Both the position numbers and the translations under genes were made by a program. The notes beneath the pieces are model-generated. The model made no database searches. It saw only the letters and a program-made list of their open reading frames with translations, and was not told the DNA's origin. Positions 7,223 to 14,823 of a stretch of 18,396 nucleotides of DNA are shown here, piece by piece. Origin of the DNA: JABHVE01 sp047517625. Its GTDB lineage: Bacteria; Pseudomonadota; Alphaproteobacteria; UBA2966; CAIVPW01. Numbering within the stretch: position 1 is the first letter of the stretch; each line of letters starts with the position of its first letter. The stretch is from contig JAKZSO010000103.1 in assembly GCA_047517625.1 (NCBI GenBank), positions 1 to 18,396 of the forward strand. The letters are read 5' to 3'.

Positions 7223-8334
7223 CCGTTCACGATTTTCTCTCGCCGGTGGACGAGGTGATCGCCGACATCAAAGCCGGCCGCATGGTCATTTTGGTGGATG
7301 ACGAGGGCCGCGAAAACGAAGGCGACCTGATTGTTGCCGGTGAAATGGCCAACGCCGACGCCGTAAACTTCATGGCCAAGCATGGCCGCGGACTGATTTG
7401 CCTGGCCCTTGATCAAGACCGGGTGGAGGAGCTTGAGTTGCCGCTGATGACGCCGCGCAATCAGTCGCGCCACCAAACGGCGTTCACGGTTTCGATCGAA
7501 GCCCGGGAAGGCGTGACGACAGGAATCTCGGCGGCGGATCGGGCGCGGACAATCGCCGCCGCGATCGATCCCAAAATGGGCAAGTGTGACATTCATTCCC
7601 CCGGCCATGTTTTCCCGCTAGTGGCCCGCAACGGCGGCGTGTTGGTACGCGCCGGCCATACCGAAGCAGCCGTCGATTTGGCCCGCCTCGCTGGGTTCAA
7701 CCCGTCCGGGGTGATCTGCGAGATCATGAACGACGACGGCACCATGGCGCGGCTGCCAGAGCTGGTGGCGTTCGCCCAGTTGCATGGGCTGAAAGTCGCA
7801 ACCATTGCCGAACTGATTTCCTACCGCCGGCGCCATGAATCCATGGTCCGGCGCCTGGCGGAGTCGGATTTTGAAAGCCGCTTCGGCGGCGCGTTCCGCA
7901 TGGTGGTGTACGAAAACACGGTGGAATACGCCGAGCACGTGGCGTTGGTGAAAGGGGATATTTCGGGCCCCGGGCCGGTTTTGGTACGCATGCACGCTCT
8001 TAACGTTCTGTCAGACGTTTTGGGGGACAACTCAATTGGTGAAGCCCGGGAAAAAACCCTGCAGGGGGCCATGGCAGCGATTGCAGCGGCAGGCCGTGGC
8101 GTGGTGGTCTTGATCCGCGAGCCACGGCCGACGGCGCTCTCGGAAATGGTGAACGGGGCGCCAGAGGGATCGGAGGCCCCGAAAGAATTGCGGGAATATG
8201 GGATCGGCGCTCAAATATTGTTGGACCTGGGGGTCAAAGATATGATTCTGCTGTCCAATTCCCGGCGCACCGTCGTCGGGTTAAAGGGCTATCGCCTGAC
8301 CATTACGGAGCAGCGCCCCATTTCCGTTCCCTGA
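7219..8334 (+). CDS. ribBA: DHBP synthase fused to a degenerate GTP cyclohydrolase II domain
   Basis: The first ~205 residues are 3,4-dihydroxy-2-butanone 4-phosphate synthase (RibB), which makes the four-carbon riboflavin precursor from ribulose 5-phosphate. Visible motifs are DDEGRENEGD (residues 27-36, metal and substrate acids) and AGHTEAAVDLARLAG with His147. Residues about 208-370 resemble GTP cyclohydrolase II (REYGIGAQILLDLGVKDMILLSN). However, the zinc-binding cysteine cluster is absent: the region reads VRMHALNVLSDVLGDN with no cysteine, and the usual GRGIGL motif reads GRGVVVLI. The second half is therefore unlikely to hydrolyse GTP, like the RibBX-type hybrids known from proteobacteria. 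A separate ribA is expected elsewhere. The 371-residue length is close to normal for RibBA. It overlaps ribE by four bases. Confidence 0.92.
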   Translation: MTVHDFLSPVDEVIADIKAGRMVILVDDEGRENEGDLIVAGEMANADAVNFMAKHGRGLICLALDQDRVEELELPLMTPRNQSRHQTAFTVSIEAREGVTTGISAADRARTIAAAIDPKMGKCDIHSPGHVFPLVARNGGVLVRAGHTEAAVDLARLAGFNPSGVICEIMNDDGTMARLPELVAFAQLHGLKVATIAELISYRRRHESMVRRLAESDFESRFGGAFRMVVYENTVEYAEHVALVKGDISGPGPVLVRMHALNVLSDVLGDNSIGEAREKTLQGAMAAIAAAGRGVVVLIREPRPTALSEMVNGAPEGSEAPKELREYGIGAQILLDLGVKDMILLSNSRRTVVGLKGYRLTITEQRPISVP

Positions 8335-8376
8335 TTATCGGAATGGTTGACGATCGAGACTTAGCACCGGACGAGG

Positions 8377-8856
8377 ATGGCTGAAATGTATGAAAACGCG
8401 CCCTACCTTCTGATCATCGACTCGCGCTTTTACGAGGACGTGTCGGACGAACTAGTTCGCGGGGCTATTGCCGAATTGGACGGGATCGGCGCCACCCACC
8501 ACCGGGTTTCGGTCCCCGGTGTGTTCGAAATCCCGGCCGCCATTCGCCTGGCGGTGCGCAGCATGGAGCTGGTCAGCGCGGCTGTACACAAACGCTTCGA
8601 TGGCTACATCGCCTTGGGCTGCGTCATTCGCGGCGAAACGGATCACTATGAGCATGTGTCGCGCGAAGGTCTGCGCGGCGTCAACGACTTGGCAATGCAA
8701 TACTCCATCGCCGTGGGCATGGGCATCCTGACCTGCCACACCAAAGAACAGGCGACCCAGAGGGCGTCCGTGGATAAGGGTAATGTCGGCGGCCGCGCGG
8801 CTCGGACAGCGGTGAGCATGGTCGAATTCAAACGCTCGCTGCTTCCCGACCGATGA
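8377..8856 (+). CDS. ribH: 6,7-dimethyl-8-ribityllumazine synthase
   Basis: RibH condenses the RibB product with the pyrimidine from RibD to form the lumazine used by riboflavin synthase. The product is 159 residues from the ATG at 8377. Conserved parts are the substrate loop VPGVFEIPAAIRLA, the GCVIRGETDHYEHVS segment with catalytic His90, and the EQATQRA helix. GAGGA at 8373-8377 is better placed for an ATG at 8386, so the protein may begin three residues later (MYENAPYLLIIDSRFY). It is separated from ribBA by 42 bases, the only sizeable gap in this part of the operon, and overlaps nusB as ATGA. Confidence 0.95.
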   Translation: MAEMYENAPYLLIIDSRFYEDVSDELVRGAIAELDGIGATHHRVSVPGVFEIPAAIRLAVRSMELVSAAVHKRFDGYIALGCVIRGETDHYEHVSREGLRGVNDLAMQYSIAVGMGILTCHTKEQATQRASVDKGNVGGRAARTAVSMVEFKRSLLPDR

Positions 8857-9386
8857 CCCCATCGGTTCCCGAACCAACGCCGCCACCGGCCGAGGACAGC
8901 CCAGAAACAGGCCCGGAACCTGGCACCCCAAATCAGCGCCTGCCAAATCCCCGCAGCGCGTCGCGGTTGGCGGCGGTACAAGCCTTGTATCAGGTCGAAT
9001 TGGGTGGTGGCGCGCCTGGGGATGTTTTTGCCGAGTTTTTGGACTTTCATCACGGGGCGGCTTTGGCCGGACCGGATCTGGCCCCGGCGGACCGGGAATT
9101 TTTCCAAGTACTGGCCCACGGCACCTCGGACCAAATGGAGGAGGTCGATCGCCTCTTGGCCGCGGCGCTGAAAAATCACACGGTTGGGCGATTGGATGCG
9201 ATTCTGCGGGCTGTGCTGCGGGTCGGCACCTACGAGCTGATCGGGCTGAAAGAAATCCCCGCCCGCGTGGTGATCTGCGAGTATTTGGATTTGGCCCACG
9301 CATTCTTTTCCGGCTCGGAGCCGAAGCTGGTGAATGGCGTGTTGGACCATATCGCGCAAAGTCTCCGTCCAGACGAATTCAAGTGA
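8853..9386 (+). CDS. nusB: Transcription antitermination factor NusB
   Basis: NusB, with NusE (S10), binds boxA RNA and supports antitermination of rRNA operons. The product is 177 residues, longer than E. coli NusB (about 140). The first ~33 residues are proline- and acid-rich and probably disordered (PEPTPPPAEDSPETGPEPGT). The helical NusB core follows: SRLAAVQALYQVE, DAILRAVLRVGTYEL, ARVVICEYLDLAHAFFSGSEPKLVNGVLDHIA. The start overlaps the ribH stop (ATGA) and the end overlaps thiL (GTGA), so translation of the three is coupled. The ribH-nusB pairing is common across bacteria. Confidence 0.95.
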   Translation: MTPSVPEPTPPPAEDSPETGPEPGTPNQRLPNPRSASRLAAVQALYQVELGGGAPGDVFAEFLDFHHGAALAGPDLAPADREFFQVLAHGTSDQMEEVDRLLAAALKNHTVGRLDAILRAVLRVGTYELIGLKEIPARVVICEYLDLAHAFFSGSEPKLVNGVLDHIAQSLRPDEFK

Positions 9387-10366
9387 CAAGGCGCGGAGAA
9401 TTCGAACTGATTGCCGATTTTTTTGGGCCCCTGGCAAATGATCCATCGGCACTGGGAGTGGCGGACGACGGGGCGATTGTGCCGACCCGTGACGGCATGG
9501 ATTTGGTGGTGACCACGGACGCCATGGTCGAGGGCCGCCATTTCACCCCGGAATTTCCGCCGGACCTGTTGGCGCAAAAGCTGCTGCGCGTGAATTTGTC
9601 GGATTTGGCGGCCATGGGGGCGGAACCCGCTGCCTACACCCTCACCGTCGCACTGCCAAACCCGCTGGCCGAGGACTGGCTAGAGGCGTTTGCCCAGGGC
9701 CTGGGCCGGGATCAAACGCGCTATGGGCTGGCGCTGATCGGCGGGGATACGGTGGCCACAACGGCCCCCGACGCCAAATGGTTCTCGGTCACCATGTTCG
9801 GTCACGTGGAAATCGGTCAAGCGCTGCGGCGGTCCGGGGCGAAACCCGGGGATACGATCTTTGTGTCCGGGACGATCGGCGACGCCATGGTTGGGTACGA
9901 AATCGGCGAGGGTCAGCATTCAACATTGCAACCCGAAAGTTCGGAATTTCTAAAGGCCCGGCTCTCTCTGCCAAGCCCCCGGGTCAAATTGGGAAGGGGG
10001 CTTCATGGCCTCGCCACGGCGGCGATCGATGTTTCCGATGGGTTGGTTGCCGACTTGGCCCACATTTGCGGTCAGTCCGGGGTTGGGGCAGAGGTATCGG
10101 CTGCACGCGTGCCCCTGTCTGCCCCGGGGGGCGAGGCCATAGCGCTCGACCCAACCATCGCCCACCGCCGCCTGGTTTGGGGGGAGGACTACGAGCTGAT
10201 TTTTTGCACCGATCCATCGCGGGGGGAGGAGATTGATTGGCTGACGATGCGCTTGGGCACCGGCGTTACCGCCATTGGCAGGATCACCCCAGGGTCCGAC
10301 GTCCGATTTCTTGACCGAAAAGGTGAACAAATCGCCTTCGAGTCGACCGGGCATAGGCATTTTTGA
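9383..10366 (+). CDS. thiL: Thiamine-monophosphate kinase
   Basis: ThiL phosphorylates thiamine monophosphate to the active cofactor thiamine diphosphate using ATP. The 327-residue product shows family segments: GEFELIADFFGPLA at the start, the metal- and nucleotide-binding GVADDGAIV, VVTTDAMVEGRHF, LRVNLSDLAAMGA, LIGGDTV, AIDVSDGLVADLAHI and GEDYELIF. The GTG start overlaps the nusB stop by four bases. This is probably the last gene of the rpiB-to-thiL operon: a gap of nearly 100 bases with a small hairpin follows. The enzyme belongs to the AIR synthase/PurM-like fold and acts in the cytoplasm. Confidence 0.95.
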   Translation: MTRRGEFELIADFFGPLANDPSALGVADDGAIVPTRDGMDLVVTTDAMVEGRHFTPEFPPDLLAQKLLRVNLSDLAAMGAEPAAYTLTVALPNPLAEDWLEAFAQGLGRDQTRYGLALIGGDTVATTAPDAKWFSVTMFGHVEIGQALRRSGAKPGDTIFVSGTIGDAMVGYEIGEGQHSTLQPESSEFLKARLSLPSPRVKLGRGLHGLATAAIDVSDGLVADLAHICGQSGVGAEVSAARVPLSAPGGEAIALDPTIAHRRLVWGEDYELIFCTDPSRGEEIDWLTMRLGTGVTAIGRITPGSDVRFLDRKGEQIAFESTGHRHF

Positions 10367-10395
10367 ATGCAGCGTCACAATTTGGCGAATTGCCC

Positions 10396-10413
10396 CGGGA
10401 TTCGTTCCCGTTT
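10396..10413 (+). terminator. Weak hairpin after thiL
   Basis: CGGGA (10396-10400), a five-base loop and TCCCG (10406-10410) form a short perfect stem followed by only three T residues. It may partly end the rib-nusB-thiL transcript, but is weak as an intrinsic terminator. Confidence 0.3.
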
Positions 10414-10460
10414 GGCCGCCGGACGGTCCATAATGGCGTGAGTTTGATCACAGGCGGACC

Positions 10461-10901
10461 ATGTCTCGAGCCGTAAAAATTACCCTCGCTTTCATTATCG
10501 TGCTGGCCGGCGCTCTAGGCGCGGTCACGTTCATTTTGTCGAATTTTGAGCGCCTCGCTGACGAAGACTTTGTCGCCGAAACCGACCCCGGCTTTATCAT
10601 CATTGCCGGATTGACGGCCCCTGTCTCCCTGGAACGCGCTCTGGACCACTACATTCTGATCGACATCCGCCTGGAAATCATTGACGAAGACCGGGCCACG
10701 GAAGTCGCCCAGATTTTGCCCCGGATTCGCAGCGAAATTATGCGCGAATTGCACCGGAATTCGGGCGCCCGGGCAGATGGTGTTGCCAGTATCGACCTGA
10801 TGCGCCTAAAGGCCAGCGCCGTCGTCGCCGCCAACCATGCGTTGGGGGAGAATTTGGTGAGAAGGGTCCTGATTATCAGCGTCTTGCGGGCGGTCGCATA
10901 A
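10461..10901 (+). CDS. Small membrane-anchored protein, FliL-like
   Basis: The 146-residue product has a short basic N-terminus, one transmembrane segment (about residues 7-27, ITLAFIIVLAGALGAVTFIL) and a domain outside the membrane. That domain reads LDHYILIDIRLEIIDEDRATEVAQILPRIRSEIMRELHRNSG and then LMRLKASAVVAANHALGENLVRRVLIISVLR. The layout (membrane anchor, beta strands, a helix at the PRIR position, and a terminal VRRVLI strand) resembles the FliL family of flagellar stator-associated proteins. There are no flagellar genes nearby, so a flagellar role is not supported. I recall similar small proteins near hppA in Rhodospirillales. A GGCGGA lies close to the ATG. A CATAAT at 10429-10434 could be its -10 element. 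Confidence 0.75.
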   Translation: MSRAVKITLAFIIVLAGALGAVTFILSNFERLADEDFVAETDPGFIIIAGLTAPVSLERALDHYILIDIRLEIIDEDRATEVAQILPRIRSEIMRELHRNSGARADGVASIDLMRLKASAVVAANHALGENLVRRVLIISVLRAVA

Positions 10902-10959
10902 ATCCGCGCATCGGCCGGATTGCCTTTGAAAACCAAGTCTGTCATAACGCCCGCGGCTT

Positions 10960-10980
10960 CGCCGATTTCCGGCGATTTTG
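10960..10980 (+). terminator. Candidate intrinsic terminator before hppA
   Basis: CGCCG (10960-10964), loop ATTTC and CGGCG (10970-10974) form a stem followed by ATTTTG. A second small hairpin, TTCG-GCCG-CGAA (10981-10992), is followed directly by A and six T residues. Together they could end transcription from the FliL-like gene and separate it from hppA. Confidence 0.4.
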
Positions 10981-11024
10981 TTCGGCCGCGAAATTTTTTC
11001 TGACATCACTTTCCAGGGGGAACC

Positions 11025-13103
11025 ATGACGAACGTGCATTGGCTCGTGCTAGCGAGCGGCGTGATCGGTCTTATATACGCAGTCGTCACGGCCCGGGCCG
11101 TGATAGCAGCGGGTACGGGCTCTGACAAAATGCGCGAAATCTCAGCCGCTGTGCAGGAGGGGGCGATGGCGTTTTTGAATCGCCAGTACACCACCATTGC
11201 CATCGTCGGCGTCGCGGTATTCGTCCTGACTTGGGTCATTCTGGGGAAGTTTTCGGGAATCGGTTTCTTGATCGGATCCGTGTTGTCCGGCGCCACCGGC
11301 TATATCGGCATGAATGTTTCTGTGCGCGCGAATGTGCGCACTGCCCACGCCGCCAGCACAAGCATGGCCGCTGGGCTTAGCATTGCCTTCCGCGCCGGCG
11401 CCGTCACCGGCATGTTGGTGGCCGCCTTGGCGCTATTGGCGGTGGCTGGGTATTACGGTGTTTTGCTGATGATGGAGGTTGAGACGCGGGAATTGGTCAC
11501 AGCGCTTGTTGCCTTGGGCTTTGGCGGATCGCTGATTTCCATTTTCGCCCGCCTTGGCGGCGGCATTTTCACCAAAGGCGCCGATGTCGGTGCCGATTTG
11601 GTGGGCAAAGTCGAAGCCGGAATTCCCGAAGACGATCCGCGCAACCCGGCTGTGATCGCCGATAACGTTGGCGACAATGTGGGCGACTGTGCCGGCATGG
11701 CCGCCGATCTGTTTGAGACCTATGCCGTCACCGTGGTGGCGACCATGGTCCTGGCGTCCATCTTTTTCACCGGCGAGGACCAGGTAAACCTGATGATGTT
11801 GCCGCTGGCCATCGGCGCCGCCGCGATCGTGCCCTCGGTGATCGGCACATATTTCGTGCGTTTGGGCCCGAGCCAAAACATCATGGGCGCGCTGTACAAG
11901 GGGTTCTTGGCCTCGGCGGTGCTGTCGGCCGTGGCCTTCTGGCCGGTGCTTTCCACGGTCATTGGCATGGATACAGAAATGACCGTGGGGACGCTGACCT
12001 TTACCGGCATGGACCTGTTCCTGTGCGCCATCGTCGGCTTGGTGGTGACCGGGCTGCTGATCTGGATCACCGAATATTATACGGGCACCCTGCATCGCCC
12101 GGTGCAAAGCATAGCCAAGGCTTCCACCACCGGCCACGGCACAAACATCATCCAAGGCCTGGCGGTTTCCATGGAAGCCACCACCTTGCCGGTGCTAACG
12201 ATTGTCGCGGGGATTTTGGTGGCGTACCTGTTGGCTGGCCTGTTTGGCATCGCCATTGCCGCCACTGCCATGCTGGCGCTGGCGGGCATGGTGGTTGCTC
12301 TTGACGCCTATGGCCCTGTCACCGACAACGCCGGCGGTATTGCCGAAATGGCGGACATGGACGAGACCGTGCGCAAGACCACCGACGCTCTGGATGCCGT
12401 CGGCAACACCACCAAGGCGGTGACCAAGGGCTACGCCATCGGTTCAGCCGGTCTGGCCGCGCTGGTTCTGTTCGCGGCGTATACCGAAGACCTGACCCAC
12501 ATTTTCCCGGACATGAATGTGAATTTCTCGCTGAGCAATCCGTACGTCGTGGTCGGCCTGTTCCTGGGCGGACTCTTGCCTTACTTGTTCGGCGCCTTGT
12601 CGATGATGGCGGTCGGTCGCGCGGCGGGATCGGTGGTGGTTGAGGTCCGCCGCCAGTTCAAGGAAATCCCCGGCATCATGGAGGGCACCGGTAAGCCCGA
12701 ATACGGCCGTGCCGTTGATCTTCTGACCAAGGCCGCGATCCGCGAAATGATCGTGCCGTCGTTGCTGCCGGTTTTGGCGCCGTTGATCGTCTATTTCGGC
12801 ATCTTGATTTTTGCCGCCCAGGCAGACGCCTTCGCCACGTTGGGTGCCATGCTGCTGGGTGTGATCGTTACCGGACTGTTCGTGGCGTTGTCGATGACCG
12901 CGGGCGGCGGCGCCTGGGACAACGCCAAGAAATACATCGAAGACGGCAACCACGGCGGCAAGGGATCGGAGGCCCACAAGGCCGCGGTCACCGGCGATAC
13001 GGTTGGCGACCCCTACAAGGACACGGCGGGTCCGGCAGTGAACCCGATGATCAAGATCACGAACATCGTGGCGCTGCTGTTGTTGGCTAGTCTGGCGCTC
13101 TAA
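11025..13103 (+). CDS. hppA: K+-independent H+-translocating membrane pyrophosphatase
   Basis: HppA couples hydrolysis of pyrophosphate to proton pumping across the inner membrane. The 692-residue product is very hydrophobic, with about 16 membrane spans expected for the family. Catalytic and metal-binding segments are intact: DVGADLVGKVEAGIPEDDPRNP, ADNVGDNVGDCAGMAADLFE, DNAGGIAEMA, and near the C-terminus GGGAWDNAKKYIE and GDTVGDPYKDTAGPA. In GNTTKAVTKGYAIGSAGL, Lys464 and Thr467 replace the alanine and glycine of K+-dependent enzymes, placing it in the K+-independent H+ class known from Rhodospirillum. The start ATG follows AGGGGGA closely. It appears to be its own transcription unit, converging on bamE with a gap of about 20 bases. 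Confidence 0.97.
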   Translation: MTNVHWLVLASGVIGLIYAVVTARAVIAAGTGSDKMREISAAVQEGAMAFLNRQYTTIAIVGVAVFVLTWVILGKFSGIGFLIGSVLSGATGYIGMNVSVRANVRTAHAASTSMAAGLSIAFRAGAVTGMLVAALALLAVAGYYGVLLMMEVETRELVTALVALGFGGSLISIFARLGGGIFTKGADVGADLVGKVEAGIPEDDPRNPAVIADNVGDNVGDCAGMAADLFETYAVTVVATMVLASIFFTGEDQVNLMMLPLAIGAAAIVPSVIGTYFVRLGPSQNIMGALYKGFLASAVLSAVAFWPVLSTVIGMDTEMTVGTLTFTGMDLFLCAIVGLVVTGLLIWITEYYTGTLHRPVQSIAKASTTGHGTNIIQGLAVSMEATTLPVLTIVAGILVAYLLAGLFGIAIAATAMLALAGMVVALDAYGPVTDNAGGIAEMADMDETVRKTTDALDAVGNTTKAVTKGYAIGSAGLAALVLFAAYTEDLTHIFPDMNVNFSLSNPYVVVGLFLGGLLPYLFGALSMMAVGRAAGSVVVEVRRQFKEIPGIMEGTGKPEYGRAVDLLTKAAIREMIVPSLLPVLAPLIVYFGILIFAAQADAFATLGAMLLGVIVTGLFVALSMTAGGGAWDNAKKYIEDGNHGGKGSEAHKAAVTGDTVGDPYKDTAGPAVNPMIKITNIVALLLLASLAL

Positions 13104-13124
13104 CCCCGGCACTGATCGCAAGGA

Positions 13125-13565
13125 CTACGGGCCGGGCGGCGTAAACCTTCCGATATTTCCCAGTAGCTGTTGCAGCAGGCCCAGCTCGCGTCCCAGGGTG
13201 GGGGTTTTGCCTTCCACAGGGACGACGGCCTGGGCGTCGTCCAGGGTATAGGCCCGGACCCCGGAAACGATCCCCAGTGGCGTGAAGTCAATGGCCACCA
13301 CCGATTGCTCCAGCACGACCTCGGTGAAAAAGGCCACCGTCTCCGTAGTGCGGCTAATATAATACCAACTGTCGATATCAAAGGTGGCGGTGGACGACGG
13401 CGAGCCAAGGGTCTGCAGGACGCTCTCCTTGGTGTCCTCGCCGGGCGTGATCTGGGCGATCAGCGTTGGGCTGGGGACGTAGCCGCGAATATCACGGGAC
13501 GGCGTGCAGGCCGCCAGTGCGCCCGCCAACACCAAGCCCCACAGGACGATTGAATGCCTCCGCAC
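13125..13565 (-). CDS. bamE: Outer membrane assembly lipoprotein BamE (SmpA/OmlA family)
   Basis: BamE is a small lipoprotein of the BAM complex, which inserts beta-barrel proteins into the outer membrane. From the GTG at 13565 the product is 146 residues: MRRHSIVLWGLVLAGALAAC is a lipoprotein signal with lipobox LAAC and Cys20 as the lipidated residue. The BamE-like domain follows (LIAQITPGEDTKESVLQTLGSPSSTATF, WYYISRTTETVAFF, VVLEQSVVAIDF). A TTG at 13607 would add 14 residues but gives an unusually long basic region before the hydrophobic core. It converges on hppA and diverges from the cytochrome bc1 chaperone gene. A TTGACA at 13674-13669 could be its -35 element, but no good -10 follows. 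Confidence 0.88.
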   Translation of the reverse strand: MRRHSIVLWGLVLAGALAACTPSRDIRGYVPSPTLIAQITPGEDTKESVLQTLGSPSSTATFDIDSWYYISRTTETVAFFTEVVLEQSVVAIDFTPLGIVSGVRAYTLDDAQAVVPVEGKTPTLGRELGLLQQLLGNIGRFTPPGP

Positions 13566-13693
13566 GAGTCTCTGGCCACCAAATGTTGGTTTCGAAGTTC
13601 GCTTCAACGACCCACCGCGACGGAAAATGTTTGGGCGGGCGCAGACAGTTGCACCGGCGCCCGGGGCCTGTCAACGCGGGCGCGAAATTGGCC

Positions 13694-14242
13694 GTGACTG
13701 CTGGCCGGTCAAAATCCTCGCGGCGGCGGTTGGCGGAAGATCTTTATTTCCGTATTGTCGCGGTAGCGCGCCAGCCAGTGTTCTATCGGGAATTTGCTGT
13801 GCCCGACACGGTCAATGGCCGCTTTGACATGATTATTCTGCTGACCGCTCTGATCGTGCGCCGATTACGCCGCGACGCCCAAGCCGTTGGCGCACAGGAA
13901 TTGGCGTTTGGGCTGTTCGATGTGCTGTTCGCGGACATGGATCGCAGCCTGCGTGAGTTGGGGGTCGGTGATATTCGCATCGGCAAAAAGGTGAAAGCCA
14001 TGGCCAAAGCCTATTATGGCCGGTCCAAAGCTTATGATGATGCTCTGGATGGCAAGGAGCCCTTGGCGGCGGCCTTGGCCCGCAACTTGTACGGCGACCC
14101 CCAAGCGGGTCGGGCCCCAGCCCAGGCCATGGCACCCTATATTCAACAGGCGATGACGGTCTTGGACCAGCATCCGTTGAAAGATTTAATGGCCGGGGAT
14201 CCCGGGCTTTTTGCCCCAACCGACCCAGGAGCATCACCGTGA
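13694..14242 (+). CDS. Ubiquinol-cytochrome c chaperone (CBP3 family)
   Basis: This family is related to mitochondrial Cbp3/UQCC1, which assists biogenesis of cytochrome b in the bc1 complex. From the GTG at 13694 the product is 182 residues. Hallmark segments are AEDLYFRIVAVARQPVFYREFAVPDTVNGRFDMIILLTALIVRRLR, FGLFDVLFADMDRSLRELGVGDIRIGKKVKAMAKAYYGRSKAYDDAL and a helical C-terminal part. The frame is open well upstream, overlapping bamE on the other strand, but that part is not conserved-looking. A TTG at 13730 is an alternative start. It is followed by yceD with a GTGA overlap. The order bamE / CBP3 chaperone / DUF177 / rpmF / plsX / fabH is common in Alphaproteobacteria. Confidence 0.9.
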   Translation: MTAGRSKSSRRRLAEDLYFRIVAVARQPVFYREFAVPDTVNGRFDMIILLTALIVRRLRRDAQAVGAQELAFGLFDVLFADMDRSLRELGVGDIRIGKKVKAMAKAYYGRSKAYDDALDGKEPLAAALARNLYGDPQAGRAPAQAMAPYIQQAMTVLDQHPLKDLMAGDPGLFAPTDPGASP

Positions 14243-14823
14243 CCGCAAGGCTTGGGACCTTAGAGGGGCGCGCGCGGTCGGCCGCCGCATTCAACCGCAT
14301 GGTCAAGCTGGACGCGGTGGGTGCCATGGGGCTGGAATATTCGTTCATCGCCGAACCTGGCGAATGTGCGGCCTTGGCGACGCGCTATGAAATTCTTGCC
14401 GTGGCCGGGCTCCGGGCCACCGCCGACCTGGAACGGACAGGGGCGGGAGCCAGAGCCCGTGTGCATTTTATTGCTGACGTGGTACAGTCCTGCGTGATCA
14501 CCCTTGAGCCTGTCGAAGCGCGGATCGACCAAAGGTTCGAAGTGAAATTCATGCCCCAGGATGGGGCGAAATAAGTTGAAAACTCTGGCGCGGCCGAGCA
14601 GTCGGTTTTGGTCGGCGATATTGCGCCGATTAGCGACGGCGTTTTTGATTTGGGTGCTGTTGTGGCGGAATATTTTTCCCTTGCGATCGATCCCTACCCG
14701 CGAAAATCCGGGATCGAATTCATTGCAGCGGATTACAACGACGGCGAAACAGTTGACAGCGATGAGCGGAGACCGTTTTCTGCGCTCAGCGACATGATTT
14801 CAGAAGGAAAAGGCAAGACCTGA
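14239..14823 (+). pseudogene. yceD: YceD/DUF177 family protein with an in-frame TAA stop
   Basis: DUF177 (YceD) proteins are encoded next to rpmF and are linked to 23S rRNA or large-subunit accumulation. From the GTG at 14239 (overlapping the upstream stop) 111 residues are read (EYSFIAEPGECAALATRYEILAVAGL...PVEARIDQRFEVKFMP), then a TAA at 14572-14574. The same frame continues for 82 codons with the conserved C-terminal half: DGVFDLGAVVAEYFSLAIDPYPRKSG...RRPFSALSDM. It stops at 14823, sharing one base with the rpmF ATG. Full length would be about 194 residues, normal for the family. The two halves are in the same frame, so this is one substitution or a sequence error, not an indel. A second product starting at TTG 14608 is possible but lacks an obvious binding site. 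Confidence 0.8.

Noticed and set aside
6346..7608. 420-codon minus-strand ORF across ribD, ribE and ribBA
   Set aside because: It spans three well-supported genes on the other strand and has no recognisable domains; long antisense ORFs are common in GC-rich DNA.
8335..8376. FMN riboswitch before ribH
   Set aside because: The gap is only 42 bases, far too short for the FMN element, and its conserved blocks are not seen.
11433..12155. Long histidine- and glycine-rich minus-strand ORF inside hppA
   Set aside because: It is antisense to an intact, strongly conserved gene and its composition mirrors the hppA codons.
13466..13693. N-terminal extension of the cytochrome bc1 chaperone frame
   Set aside because: The extension overlaps the bamE start region on the opposite strand and looks like random arginine- and proline-rich sequence; the family N-terminus begins near AEDLYFRIV.
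14572..14574. Stop codon reassignment or programmed TAA readthrough in yceD
   Set aside because: Other genes in the window use TAA as a normal terminator, and TAA is a poor readthrough codon; mutation or sequence error is simpler.
14561..14797. Separate 78-residue ORF between yceD and rpmF
   Set aside because: It is in a different frame from the conserved YceD C-terminal half, which has clear family motifs over the same bases.
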